Origin: Thraustochytrium sp. TN22
Lineage: Eukaryota; Sar; Bigyra; Thraustochytrida; Thraustochytriidae
DNA: 64,000 nt
NCBI GenBank assembly: GCA_013306675.1
Contig: JABLUY010000064.1
Span: 90,194-154,193 of the forward strand
Direction of reading: 5' to 3'
In this document: positions 32,819 to 42,980 of the stretch, in pieces
Layout: each line of letters starts with the position of its first letter
How positions within the stretch are numbered: the stretch's first letter is position 1
Program-made: the position numbers and the translations under genes
The notes under the pieces: model-generated
Database searches by the model: none
What the model saw: only the letters and a program-made list of their open reading frames with translations
What the model was told of the DNA's origin: nothing

Positions 32819-33079
32819 TGCAGCCCAAGTTGGCCTCAGCATCCGCACAGGCCAGTCGGAAGTGACCAACACTTTACGCTTCCATACAAACCCAGTAGTT
32901 GAAAGTTCCAAAAATGATTAGAATCATGATAGCAACAGGTCAGTCGAGCGCAAGCAGGAGAGCCGATTTACTAGGGATAATATGGCTATCCTGATTAAAC
33001 TCCGTCTAGGGCGATGGGATTGGGATAGGTTTCTATTCTCATTCGCAAAAGGTGATCGCAAGATCATGAAGGCATTGCC

Positions 33080-33325
33080 GCGACTTACAGTGTGAGGTGC
33101 CTCACAAGCGCCAGGCGTCTTTGTGCTGCGAGCTCGAGAACAACAAGCACCACGACAACGACTGCCGGCCACCATTTTGCTGCGAGGTCGAAACCAAAGC
33201 ATGGTCGTTTCTGAGAACATCGCAAGATCTTACATCCACGACACCAACGAGTGCCAGGCGCCATCTTGTTGCAAGGCCGAACACGAAGCATGGAATTCCC
33301 TGAGAACATCGAGAGATTTTACATT
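33080..33325. repeat. Diverged tandem repeat, about 86 bp x 2.8
   Basis: Two full units start at 33151 and 33237; a partial, more diverged unit precedes them from about 33080. Shared words include gaacatcg, gaagcatgg/aaagcatgg and ttgctgcgag-like blocks. Confidence 0.75.
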
Positions 33326-33400
33326 GATCTTCGAGGTCGTCCGCCTCGCTTTCTTTGAACATCGTAAGATTTCACAACCGACATCGAAGAGGCTGATGTC

Positions 33401-33524
33401 TCGACAATCAGCCACGTCGGCACACCTTGCTACACACCGCCGTGCCCCTCAGGCTCAGAGGCTCGACAATCAGCCACGTCGGCACACCTTGCTACACACC
33501 GCCGTGCCCCTCAGGCTCAGAGGC
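33401..33524. repeat. Exact 62-bp tandem duplication
   Basis: 33401-33462 is repeated without difference at 33463-33524, then a (CT)n run begins. Perfect identity indicates a recent event or an assembly artefact. Confidence 0.93.
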
Positions 33525-33597
33525 TCTCTCTCTTTCTCTCTCTCCTGTGCACACATGATAACACACAGCATTTGCACTGCATCAACCACCCACCGCT

Positions 33598-33617
33598 CTA
33601 CGTCTGTGTGTTTTGGA

Positions 33618-33660
<43 letters not shown>

Positions 33661-34476
33661 ACGCACCAAAGTGGACTCGCTTTCCGCCAGACCGCAAATG
33701 GTCTGGTCTGGGTGCAAGCCTTGCGAAATTCCCTTGTTGATGCGCTCCTGGCGGCGCTTCATAAAGTCCTCGAAGCCAGGTGTACCACGCAAGACAGCAA
33801 GGCTGATTGGGTTGCCCTCCAGGTGCACGCGGTTCACGACAGTCCTGGCGAAAAGCTCGCCTGGCACGCAGGCAAGGCGGTTGTTGCGCGCCTTGAAGCA
33901 GGCGAGGCGACTCATCTCGCCGACCGCGACGGGGAGCTCCTCAACCTGGTTGTCGTCAATGTCGAGCTCTTCGAGCATCTGCAGCGCTTCGAAGCCGAAG
34001 GACGCCGAAAAGCCCGTGATGCGGTTATGCGACAGGTTTGCGGCCGTGAGGCTGGGCGGCAACGCGAGGCTCGGGTGGCCCACCATGCCCTCGAAGCAGT
34101 TGTACGAGAGGTCGAGCTGCTTGAGCTTCTCCCGCGGCAACACGGCCGCCACCGTGTGCAGCTTGTTGTGATCCGCCACAAGCGTGCGCAGCTCGCGCAA
34201 GTGCACCATCTCCATGGGCAGCTCCTGCAGCGCGTTGGCGCTCAGGCGCAGGCTCTGCAGCTTGGCCAGCGACCCGATCTGCGACGTGAGCTCCTCCAGC
34301 CCGTTCCCGCTCAGGTCCAGGCTGCGCAGGCGTTCCCCAAGCAGCCAGACCTGCGCCGGCACCCTCTGCAGCTTGCACTGCGCCAGCACGAGCCGGCCTG
34401 TCTTGCCGCCCTGCTCGATTGCCGCCGCCGGGTCCTGTGCGCGCCGCCGCTCCGGCGCCGACGTCGACGTCCCCAT
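33598..34476 (-). CDS. LRRC57-like leucine-rich-repeat protein with myristoylation signal
   Basis: It is a 292-aa protein starting at an ATG at 34476; the frame stays open far upstream but lacks protein-like sequence there. MGTSTS gives Gly2 and Ser6, an N-myristoylation context like LRRC57 (MGNS). Seven or so LRRs span about residues 30-225 (LRSLDLSGNGLEELTSQIGSL and LQSLRLSANALQELP are typical). The cap VNRVHLEGNPISL with GFEDFMKRRQERIN resembles the C-terminal cap of LRRC57. A 14-Gln tract near the end is coded by a CTG array at about 33618-33660. It is probably a membrane-tethered adaptor; the function of the family is poorly known. A (CCCG)n array lies immediately upstream. Confidence 0.8.
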
Positions 34477-35385
34477 CCCGCCTGCCCGCCTGCCCGCCCG
34501 CCCGCCCGCCCGCCCGCCCGCCCGCCCGCCCGCCTGCCTGCCTGCCGCGCCCCGCCTCGCCCCGCCGCGCCGCCGCGCTGCAGTCAGTTCCTGCTTTGCG
34601 CGGCGCTCCGAGTCGCTCGAGCCTGCAGTGCGGCAAAGCGGCGGAGCGTCGGCACAGCCAGACACTCCGACGGCGATACTGGCTCTGCGCAGTGTCCCGC
34701 GCCGGCGCGCCCTGAGCGGCGGAGCGGCGGCACGGCCGGACACTCCGCAGGCGAGAGTGGTGCTGCGCAGTGCCCCGCGCCGGCGCGCCGTGTGCCTCGC
34801 GGCCGGCCGCGCCCTGCGCGCGGGGTGGCCGAGGGCGTCCCTGTGGCGCGCGTGAGTGGCATCGCAAAGCGACCCGCGTAGACTCGTGTCTACGTCAGGA
34901 TCGTCCCACGGCTTTTGTCTCAAGCGCGAGAACTCGGACCGTCGTCTGGCAGGCCGCCCGCGTGAACTTCTCGTGCCTGCGCGGCGGCCGCGAGGCGCGG
35001 CGCGCGGGCGGCAAACCTGACTCGAGCATCGCTGGCGGCGCGCGGCGGACGAGGCCTCGGGCGCGTCGGGCGTGGTCGCCACCGCGGGCGGGGCGGGGCT
35101 CTCTCGCGGCGAGGACTCGGCTCGGAGGGGCGCATTGCGGCGCGGCGGCGCGAGGAAAAGGTCGGTCATCGCCAACCTTGGTCGTGTCGCGGTTGTCCTG
35201 AGGCTCCTGACGCGCGCGCGGCGGTCGCGGCAGAGCTCGAGCGCGCGCGGCGTGGGAGGACAGGCGGGGCGGGCGGCGAGAGCGAGAAGCGGCGCCCGAG
35301 CGGGGAAGGCAGGCAGGCAGGCAGGCGGGCGAAGAAGAAGCGGCGGCGAGGAAGGAGGAGGAGGAAGGAGAAGAAGACGTGGACG
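34477..35385. promoter_or_regulatory. Divergent promoter region, LRRC57-like / BCKDH E1-alpha
   Basis: It contains (CCCG)n at about 34480-34545 next to one start and (GGCA)n at about 35307-35330 next to the other. In between, 34600-34850 has repeated blocks such as cagtgccccgcgccggcgcgcc. Open frames here are compositional. Confidence 0.4.
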
Positions 35386-36666
35386 ATGCTCACGATGCGG
35401 GCGACCTTGGCGGCGCGGCTGCGGGTGCGCGGCGCCGGCGCGGCGATGGCGGCCCGCGGGCTGTCCGGCCAGACGCGCAGGTCCGGCGCTGCGGATCAGC
35501 TCACGTACGAGTTCTGCAGCGACCTGGACCTTGTCAAGCCGGAATCCTTCGAGTCGCGCAAGGCGTTCCAGATCCTGGACGCGAACGGCAAGCTGCGTGA
35601 GGGCGCCAAGGAGCCCGAAGTGAGCGCCGAGCGCTGCGAGAAGCTCTACGAGAACATGGTGCGCCTGCAAGTCATGGACGGCGTGCTGTATGAGGCGCAG
35701 CGCCAGGGCCGCATCTCCTTCTACATGCAGACCAACGGCGAGGAGGCCATCAACATCGGGTCGGCCGCGGCGCTCAAGCCCGAGGACGTCGTCTTTGCGC
35801 AGTACCGCGAGGCTGGCGTGCTCATGTGGCGCGGCTTCACGCTGCAGAACTTCGCGGACCAGTGCTTCAGCAACGCCGATGACCCGGGCAAGGGCCGCCA
35901 AATGCCCATTCACTACGGCTCTGCCGAGCTCAACTTCCACACCATCAGCAGCCCGCTCACCACGCAGGTGCCGCAGGCCGCCGGCGCCGCCTACGCCATG
36001 CGCGGCGCGGGCGAGGACGGCCCTGTCGTCGCCACCTACTTTGGAGAGGGCGCCGCGAGCGAAGGCGATTTCCACGCCGCGCTCAACTTCGCCGCCACTC
36101 TCGAATGCCCCGTGCTCTTCCTCTGCCGCAACAACCAGTACGCCATCAGCACGCCGGTGCAGGATCAGTTCCGCGGCGATGGCATCGTCAGCCGCGCCGA
36201 GGGCTATGGCATGGCCTCGCTCCGCGTCGACGGCAACGACGTCCTTGCCGTGCATGAAGCCGTCTCTGAGGCGCGCTCCTACGCGCGCAAGAACAACCGC
36301 CCGGTCCTCGTCGAGATGATGTCCTACCGCATTGGCCACCACTCCACCTCGGACGACTCCACCGCCTACCGCCCGATCGACGAGATCGAGAGCTGGAAGG
36401 CCGCCGGCCACCCCATCAACCGCTTCCGCGCCTACATGGAGGCGCGTGGACTCTGGAACGAGGACAAGGAGACTGCGCTGCGCACCGACACCCGCAAGGC
36501 CGTCCTCCAGGCCATGGTGCGCGCCGAGGACAAGCCCAAGCCCGAGGCCCTCGACAACCTCTTCGCCGACGTTTACGCCGAGATGCCGCCGCACCTGCTC
36601 GAGCAGCAGCGCGAGCTTACAGACCACATCAAGAAGTACCCCTCTCATTACGCGGTCTTTCACTGA
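35386..36666 (+). CDS. BCKDHA: Branched-chain 2-oxoacid dehydrogenase E1 subunit alpha
   Basis: It is a 426-aa mitochondrial, thiamine-diphosphate-dependent subunit that decarboxylates the keto acids of Val, Leu and Ile in the BCKDH complex. The first 35 residues are Arg/Ala-rich, as a mitochondrial presequence. The TPP motif runs from GEGAASEGDFHAALNFAA to CRNNQYAIS (about 220-252). YRIGHHSTSDDSTAYR (about 313-328) keeps the regulatory phosphorylation-loop serine of the animal enzyme. The C-terminal FADVYAEMPPHLLEQQ is diagnostic. It is not pyruvate dehydrogenase E1-alpha, because the GHHSTSDDS loop is BCKDH-specific. The gene converges on UMP synthase 250 bp away. Confidence 0.95.
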   Translation: MLTMRATLAARLRVRGAGAAMAARGLSGQTRRSGAADQLTYEFCSDLDLVKPESFESRKAFQILDANGKLREGAKEPEVSAERCEKLYENMVRLQVMDGVLYEAQRQGRISFYMQTNGEEAINIGSAAALKPEDVVFAQYREAGVLMWRGFTLQNFADQCFSNADDPGKGRQMPIHYGSAELNFHTISSPLTTQVPQAAGAAYAMRGAGEDGPVVATYFGEGAASEGDFHAALNFAATLECPVLFLCRNNQYAISTPVQDQFRGDGIVSRAEGYGMASLRVDGNDVLAVHEAVSEARSYARKNNRPVLVEMMSYRIGHHSTSDDSTAYRPIDEIESWKAAGHPINRFRAYMEARGLWNEDKETALRTDTRKAVLQAMVRAEDKPKPEALDNLFADVYAEMPPHLLEQQRELTDHIKKYPSHYAVFH

Positions 36667-36916
36667 TTGTGATTGTACCAACCAGCCAACCATCACCACC
36701 ACCAACAAGAACAACAACAACCACAATAATCGCCTAGAACCAAAACGAAACCTGCTTGCTGTTTTTTATTTTTTCTCTTCCCTTTTTCCTGGCCGTGTGC
36801 AAGCTCTGGCACCAGTGGGCCATGCCGCCTTTGAACTACAGTGTCAATGCTGCTTGCCTGTTGTTGCGCAATCATCACATCCATCCTTTTGCTTTTACAT
36901 GAGTGTCAATCCAAAT

Positions 36917-38446
36917 CTACCGCTCCACGCCGTACTCCTTGCGGTAGGCTTCCACGGAGGCAACCACGTCGTCACCAAAGGAGGCGCCGGACTCGCGCAG
37001 AAAGGCGAGGAGGTCATCAAGGCAGACGATGGAATGCACGTCAAAGCCGAATTCCTTCTTGACGGCCTGAATCGCGCTCAGCGGGCCGTCCTTGGCGCGC
37101 TCCTGGCGGTCAAGCGCAATGACCACGCCGCTGATGGTAGCCTCCTCGGCAGAGAGAATGTCGATGCATTCGCGGATGGCCGTGCCGGCGGTGATGACGT
37201 CGTCCACGACGAGCGCGCGCTTGCCGCGCACCGGCGCGCCGACCAGGAGGCCGCCCTCGCCGTGGTCCTTCTTCTCCTTGCGGTTGTAGGCGACAGGGAC
37301 GTCGCGGCCAAACTTGCGGTAGAGCGCGGTGGCAATCACGCTCGCGAGCGGGATGCCCTTGTACGCCGGCCCGAAGAGCACGTCAAACTCGACCTTGGAG
37401 CGCTGGATGGCCTCGGCGTAAAAGTCACCGAGACCGTCGAGCGCCGACCCGGTGTTGAAGAGACCGGCGTTGAAAAAGTACGGGCTCTCACGGCCCGACT
37501 TGAGCGTGAACTTGCCGAACTTGAGCACCTCGCAGCGCAGCGCCAGCTGAAAGAACTCCGTCTGATACTCCGCCAGGCCGGTCTTGGCGCGCTTCGCGGC
37601 GCCGCCCTCGGCCTCCGCCCCCGCCGCCGCCGCGGCAGAGCGCACGCCGTTCAGCAGCACGCGAAAGTTCTCCGCGGCCGCCTTGGGGTCCTCGGCACGC
37701 GAGATGCCGCGCGAAATCGGCACGAGCAGACCCATGCCGTCCTCGCGGAGCCCGGCCTCGGCCGCCTTTTGCAGGTCGCCGCCCTGGAAGCCAACGCCCG
37801 GCGCCAGGATCCACAGCGAGGGCGCAGCCGCGCGCGAGCGCCGCAGCGCCTCCACGTCCGTGGCACCCACGACGAGGCCCACGTTGTTCTTGGAGTTCCA
37901 CTTCTCGCACAGCTTCGCCACGCGCTCGTACAGCAGGCCACCCTCCGCGAGCGCCAGAGTCTCCAGGTCCTCCGAGCTCGGGTTCGACGTCTTGCACAGC
38001 ACAAAGGCACCGCGCGACGCATCCTCGCCGACGAACGGCACGATCGAGTCCTCGCCCATGTACGGGCTCAGGGTCACGCACTGCGCCTTGTACGCTCCAT
38101 AGGCAGCCTCCGCGTACGCCGTGGCCGTGCTGGAGATGTCGCCGCGCTTCACGTCGAGAACCACCGGGATGCCCTCCGGCACCGCCGCCACCAGGCGCTC
38201 CAGCGCCTTGACGCCCGGTGCGCCGAGCGCCTCGAAGAAGGCCGCGTTCGGCTTGTACGCCGCGGCCGCCTCCTGCGTCGCGTCCACCAGCTCCTTGCAC
38301 AGCAGAAACGCCGCCTCCGCGTCGTCCTCCACGCCGCGCGCCTCCTTGAACTTGGCCACGTCCTGCGCGTGCGGATCCAGCCCCACGCAGACCAGCGAGT
38401 CCACCTTCTTGACGCGCGCCTCCAGCGCCTCGAAGAAGCTCGTCAT
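36917..38446 (-). CDS. Bifunctional UMP synthase, OMPDC-OPRT order
   Basis: It is a 509-aa enzyme for the last two steps of pyrimidine synthesis (orotate to OMP to UMP). I use the ATG at 38446, which gives MTSFFEALEARVKK; upstream sequence in frame is low complexity. Residues 1-about 270 are OMP decarboxylase, with catalytic DVKRGD (98-103, Lys100) and PGVGFQGGD. After an Ala/Gly/Lys linker, residues about 295-509 are orotate phosphoribosyltransferase, with FTLKSGRESPYFFN and the PRPP loop VVDDVITAGTAI (about 410-421). The domain order is the reverse of animals and plants. The reversed order is known from stramenopiles, kinetoplastids and cyanobacteria. Confidence 0.95.
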   Translation of the reverse strand: MTSFFEALEARVKKVDSLVCVGLDPHAQDVAKFKEARGVEDDAEAAFLLCKELVDATQEAAAAYKPNAAFFEALGAPGVKALERLVAAVPEGIPVVLDVKRGDISSTATAYAEAAYGAYKAQCVTLSPYMGEDSIVPFVGEDASRGAFVLCKTSNPSSEDLETLALAEGGLLYERVAKLCEKWNSKNNVGLVVGATDVEALRRSRAAAPSLWILAPGVGFQGGDLQKAAEAGLREDGMGLLVPISRGISRAEDPKAAAENFRVLLNGVRSAAAAAGAEAEGGAAKRAKTGLAEYQTEFFQLALRCEVLKFGKFTLKSGRESPYFFNAGLFNTGSALDGLGDFYAEAIQRSKVEFDVLFGPAYKGIPLASVIATALYRKFGRDVPVAYNRKEKKDHGEGGLLVGAPVRGKRALVVDDVITAGTAIRECIDILSAEEATISGVVIALDRQERAKDGPLSAIQAVKKEFGFDVHSIVCLDDLLAFLRESGASFGDDVVASVEAYRKEYGVER

Positions 38447-39224
38447 CGTCTTGATCGCGCGACGCTTCGTTGCCTCCTGCTTCTCGCCGCTTGCTCTCTC
38501 GCTCCCTCGCTCCCCCGCTCGAGCCTCGCGCCGCCGCCCGTCCTTGCCTCCGCCGCGAGTGGTTAGGTGCTTGCCTGCCTGCCTGCCTGCGCGCCTGCCG
38601 AACAGCGAGCGGTGGGCGAGCAGCAGGCCTCTCTCCAACTATCACTGGCCACGGCAGCGCAGCGTCCACACGATCCAAGTGTGCGAAGTTGTACGAGCCT
38701 GAGCTGAGCCGAGCCGAACCGAGCTCGCCTGCCTGCCTGCGCCCCGTGCGAGCAAATGAGCAGATTTAAGAGAGAGAGAGTGAACCGTGCCCAGCGGGAC
38801 CCAGCGAGGCCCAGCGACCGCGATCGGTATTTTGTCTTGTCGCGGCCGCACGTTGCGACGCAGTCCCACTTATGGCACAAGTGCGGCAAGTATTTTTGCT
38901 GCGTGTTCTCGTCAGTGGTCGCAGCTGGGCGCTCAACGTCGTCGACCTGGCACGGCAAGCGAGATCCGGTCGCACCAGGCGTCGTCATAATTGAGCTTGA
39001 GCAGCAACGGCAGCATCGTGAGTCACGACAGCGTCTTGACCGCGATATCGAACTTAGGCCCCAAGGAGTTGGCTGGCCCGGGCCTTGACAAAAGTGGTGG
39101 TACTACCATACCATACGTGGTTGTCGGCCGATAGGCTTGACGAGGCCGGGCAGGCAGACTCCCTCTTGACGCGCGCGCGGCGCGGCGCGGCGCGGCGCGG
39201 CGCGGCGTGACGCGGCGCGGCGCG
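38447..39224. promoter_or_regulatory. Divergent promoter region, UMP synthase / OGDH E1
   Basis: It contains (CCTG)n at about 38572-38590 on the UMP synthase side. On the other side a GGCGC pentanucleotide array (about 39178-39224) runs right up to the OGDH start codon. Confidence 0.45.
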
Positions 39225-42200
39225 ATGAGGACGGTGCGGCCGCGCGCGACGCGGCAGGCGGCACGGCGGCACGGGCCCTGGGCGGGCCCGGCGCACGCGC
39301 AGCAGCGGCGGCGCGGGCTGCCGACGTACGGCGCGGGCACGGGCGGGTGCGGGTCGAGCGGGCCGGCGACGGCGGAGGACAACGTGAGGCTGGGCCGGCT
39401 CGTGCAGGCCTACAAGAGCCACGGCCACCTGCTGGCGGACGTGGAGCCGCTGCGGTTCGCTCTGACGGACCCGCTGCGCGCGCCCTACCATGTGCAGGAC
39501 GTGCCGGTGCTGCAACCGGAGCACTACGGGCTGCGGTGCGACCGGGAGATGCTGGGCAAGACCTTCTGGATCGGCGACGAGCTCGAGCCGCTGCTGCAAG
39601 GGCCGGAGCACCGGTTGGCCGACATTCTCGCGTCGCTGCGCAAGGTGTACACCGGTACGATTGGATCTCAGTTCGCGCACGTGCTGCGGCCGGACGAGCT
39701 CGACTGGCTCGACCGGCGCGTCATCGAGCACGCCATGATGGACCCGGACGCCGCAGAGCAGCGCGAAATCCTTACGCGTGTATCGAACGCGACCCTCTTT
39801 GAAGAATTCTGCGGGTCACGTCTCTCGGGCGCCAAGCGGTTCTCGCTGGAGGGCTGCGAGGCGCTCATTCCGGGACTCGAGGCGCTCTTCCAGGAGAGCT
39901 CCAAGCGCGGCGTGCGCGCAATCGAGATGGGCATGACGCACCGTGGCCGTCTTAATGTGCTCAAGAACGTGCTGCACGTGCCCCTGCCAGCTGTCATCCA
40001 TCGCTTCCAGCCGTACCTGCCGGACGACGATGAGCACCCGAACAACTCCGATGACGTGCGCTACCACCTCGGCACCTCGGTCGTCCGTATGTACGGCTAC
40101 GGCCGCGATGCGCGTGAGCTGCGCATCTCGCTGGCTGCCAACCCGTCGCACCTTGAGAGCGTCAACAGCGTCGTACTCGGCAAAACACGTGCGCGCCAGT
40201 TTCTCACGCGCGGCCGCATCATCGAGGACGACAGCGGCGTCAACCTCGTGGGTCGCGCTCGCAAGCGCGGCTCCGTCGACTACAGCCCCAGTGATGACGC
40301 CAAGCGCGAGTCCATGGCCGTTCTGCTGCATGGCGACGCCTCCTTCTACCAGGGCTCGGTGCGCGAGGTGCTCGGCTTTAGCAACCTCCGTGACTACACC
40401 ACGGGCGGCACGGTGCACGTCATCCTCAACAACCAGATCGGCTTCACCACGCTTCCCAAGGAGTCCCACTCTTCCGTGTACTGCTCCGACGTCGCGCTTT
40501 CCATCGGCGCCCCTGTGTTTCACGTCAACGGCGACGACCCGGAGGCCGTCGTGCGCGTCTTTCGCACCGCCGCCGAGTATCGCCAGCGCTTCGGCCGCGA
40601 TTGTATCGTCAACCTTTGGGGCTACCGCCGGCATGGCCACAACGAGCAGGATGACCCGGGCCTCACGCAGCCCATCATGTACCGGCGCATCAATGCGCTG
40701 CCGCGCCTCATGGACAAGTACTCCAAGAAGCTCGCTGCGGCCGGCGTCATCGACGCCGCTGGCATCAGTGCCGAGCGCGAGGGCATTGTCAACTCGTTCA
40801 AGGACAGCTTCGACCACTTTTGGCAGGACTCTTCCAAGGACCAGCGCGCCGAGATCGCCTCCCTCTGGAACGAGCTTGGCATGCTCTCCGCCGAGCGCGC
40901 GCGTAGCAACCAGCTCGCACGCCAGCAGCTTCTACAGACTTCCATCACCGGCGTGCACGCCGAGCTCCTGCGCTCCTACGGCCGCGCCGTCTTCACGCTG
41001 CCGCCAGAGCGCCGCTTCAAGGTCCACCCCAAGGTGCGCGAAATCTTCGAACAGCGTCTGGCTTCCATCGACGCAGGTTCCGGCAAAGCCATTCGCTGGG
41101 CCACAGCCGAGGCGCTCGCCTTTGCCTCGCTGCTCGAGGACGGCTTCCACATTCGCCTCAGCGGCCAGGACGTCGAGCGCGGCACCTTTAACCAGCGCCA
41201 CGCCGTCATTTGCGACCAGGAGCGCTCTTTGCGCAGCAACGAGGTCATCTACAAGCCCTGGACCAACCTACAGCTCATGGGCTGGCACCAGGAGGATATT
41301 CGCCAGGACCTTGTCAAGCGCGCCAACTCGCGCACGCCTGATTGGGACGGGCATGTTCGGCCCATCCCGATGGCTGCCGCCTGCGACGACGGCAGCACCA
41401 GCCACAGCATCGAGGACGGCGACGAGGACGCAGGGGAAGACGATGATTGCTTTGACGACGCGCCCGGCGCCGTCGCCGCCGGCATCTACCACTTTCCTTC
41501 CGAGCGGGAGGTCGTGGAGACCATCCCGGACCGAAAGGACGTCTACGCCGGCCTCTACCGCTTCGGCTCGGGCGACATCCGCGAGCGCCCCGCCAAGGCG
41601 TCCAACTCTGGCCCAGCCGTCGAGCGCCGCCTCGTCTCGGCCGGCCAGAGCAAGGCTGACAACCTCGCAGACCGGGACCCCGCCGCGGCGGGCCTGGCGC
41701 GGAGGCCCAGCGTACCCTTTGATGCGGCCACGCGCCGCGCAGCAGCCGCGGCCGCCGCCGCCGCGGCCGCCGCCGCGGCCGGCAGCGGCGAGGAGCGCTA
41801 CGTGCTGGATGAGCACGAGCAGGAGATGCGTGACCTGATCGAGCGCGAGCTCAGCTCCATCCGCAAGGGCCTCTCGCGCCGCGCCTACGACCTGCGCAAC
41901 CTGCGTCGTGTGCTGCGCTGGCGCGAACCGCACCAGGCGCCCAGCCTCGGTGAGATGGAGATCTGCAACAGTCCGCTGAGCGAAGAGGCCGTCCTCGGCT
42001 TTGAGCACGGCTATAGCCTGTACTCGCCCAACATCATGACGATCTGGGAGGCGCAGTTCGGCGACTTCAGCAACTGCGCGCAGGTCATCCTCGACACCTT
42101 CATTGCCAATGGCGAGGAGAAGTGGGTGCGCTCCTCCGGCATCGTCATGCTGCTCCCGCACGGCTACGAGGGCCAGGGCCCAGACCATAGCTCGGCGCGC

Positions 42201-42980
42201 GTTGAGCGCTTCCTGCAGCTGTGCGCCGAGGACGCCACGCCCGAGATGCGCCCCGCCAGCCTTGGCGCGCAGGACGAGATGAGCAGTCTTGCCAAGGCTA
42301 ACATGCACGTCCTCAACCCCAGCACGCCCGCGCAGTACTTCCACGCGCTGCGCCGCCAGATGATGCTGCCGGTGCGCAAGCCGCTCGTCATCTTCACGCC
42401 AAAATACCTGCTGCACCACCGCCCGTGCTCCTCCAGCCTCGACGAGATGGGTCGCAACACGCGCTTCCGCACCGTGTTGCAAGACCCGCTCCATGATGGC
42501 CACAGCACGCACCGCACCGTCCGCCGCGTGCTCCTGTGCACGGGCAAGGTTTACTACCACCTTGTGCAGAAGCGCGCTGCGCTCGGCCTGCAGCAGCAGG
42601 TCGCCATCGTGCGCGTGGAGCAGCTCTGCCCCTTTCCATTTCACTCACTGCGCCACTCGCTCTCCAAGTTTCTCTGCAATGCCGACCTCGACCACCCGGT
42701 CGAGCTTTGCTGGGTCCAGGAGGAGCCCAAGAACATGGGCGCGTGGTTCTACGTCCAGGAGCGTCTGCGCTGGGTCCTCGTCAACACGCCCTTGACGGAC
42801 CAGAACGCCGCCACGCTGCTCGGCGACCCTCGCGCAACGCCCATCTCCTACGTCGGCCGTCCGGTTGCTGCCTCGCCTGCGACTGGATCCTTTGAGCTGC
42901 ACCGCAAGGAGATGAACGACATCGTCGCTCGCGCGCTCCACTTTGATGACAGTCAGTCGGACACCGTTGTGCATTCATGA
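39225..42980 (+). CDS. OGDH: 2-oxoglutarate dehydrogenase E1 component with large insertion
   Basis: It is a 1251-aa TPP-dependent E1 of the citric-acid-cycle OGDH complex. The ATG at 39225 begins an Arg-rich, mitochondrial-presequence-like leader; the longer frame opens with GTG. Conserved blocks are LVQAYKSHGHLLADVEPL, EMGMTHRGRLNVLKNV, LAANPSHLESV, the TPP site LLHGDASF to LNNQIGFTT, YRRHGHNEQDDP, RLSGQDVERGTFNQRH, WEAQFGDF, LLPHGYEGQGPDHSSAR and WVQEEPKNMGAW. Between the RLSGQDVERGTFNQRH block (about residue 663) and the NSPLSEEAVLGFE block (about 912) lie about 250 residues where the family has about 25. The extra part is acidic, then Ala-rich, then Arg/Glu-rich. DHTKD1 is less likely because the full N-terminal part is present. 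Confidence 0.92.
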   Translation: MRTVRPRATRQAARRHGPWAGPAHAQQRRRGLPTYGAGTGGCGSSGPATAEDNVRLGRLVQAYKSHGHLLADVEPLRFALTDPLRAPYHVQDVPVLQPEHYGLRCDREMLGKTFWIGDELEPLLQGPEHRLADILASLRKVYTGTIGSQFAHVLRPDELDWLDRRVIEHAMMDPDAAEQREILTRVSNATLFEEFCGSRLSGAKRFSLEGCEALIPGLEALFQESSKRGVRAIEMGMTHRGRLNVLKNVLHVPLPAVIHRFQPYLPDDDEHPNNSDDVRYHLGTSVVRMYGYGRDARELRISLAANPSHLESVNSVVLGKTRARQFLTRGRIIEDDSGVNLVGRARKRGSVDYSPSDDAKRESMAVLLHGDASFYQGSVREVLGFSNLRDYTTGGTVHVILNNQIGFTTLPKESHSSVYCSDVALSIGAPVFHVNGDDPEAVVRVFRTAAEYRQRFGRDCIVNLWGYRRHGHNEQDDPGLTQPIMYRRINALPRLMDKYSKKLAAAGVIDAAGISAEREGIVNSFKDSFDHFWQDSSKDQRAEIASLWNELGMLSAERARSNQLARQQLLQTSITGVHAELLRSYGRAVFTLPPERRFKVHPKVREIFEQRLASIDAGSGKAIRWATAEALAFASLLEDGFHIRLSGQDVERGTFNQRHAVICDQERSLRSNEVIYKPWTNLQLMGWHQEDIRQDLVKRANSRTPDWDGHVRPIPMAAACDDGSTSHSIEDGDEDAGEDDDCFDDAPGAVAAGIYHFPSEREVVETIPDRKDVYAGLYRFGSGDIRERPAKASNSGPAVERRLVSAGQSKADNLADRDPAAAGLARRPSVPFDAATRRAAAAAAAAAAAAAAGSGEERYVLDEHEQEMRDLIERELSSIRKGLSRRAYDLRNLRRVLRWREPHQAPSLGEMEICNSPLSEEAVLGFEHGYSLYSPNIMTIWEAQFGDFSNCAQVILDTFIANGEEKWVRSSGIVMLLPHGYEGQGPDHSSARVERFLQLCAEDATPEMRPASLGAQDEMSSLAKANMHVLNPSTPAQYFHALRRQMMLPVRKPLVIFTPKYLLHHRPCSSSLDEMGRNTRFRTVLQDPLHDGHSTHRTVRRVLLCTGKVYYHLVQKRAALGLQQQVAIVRVEQLCPFPFHSLRHSLSKFLCNADLDHPVELCWVQEEPKNMGAWFYVQERLRWVLVNTPLTDQNAATLLGDPRATPISYVGRPVAASPATGSFELHRKEMNDIVARALHFDDSQSDTVVHS

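Larger units (their letters stand above)
32819..33597. other. Repeat-bearing spacer beside the transposase relic
   Basis: It is AT-richer than the rest of the window and contains two unrelated tandem repeat families, listed separately. It may be the flank of the mobile element. Confidence 0.5.

Noticed and set aside
35386-36666. Pyruvate dehydrogenase E1-alpha
   Set aside because: The GHHSTSDDS loop and the C-terminal FADVYAEMP block are characteristic of branched-chain E1-alpha.
41268-42644. 458-codon minus-strand frame
   Set aside because: It is a shadow of the OGDH E1 gene and has no domain of its own. The same reasoning applies to 6521-8386, 29745-30692 and 26358-27446 on the minus strand.
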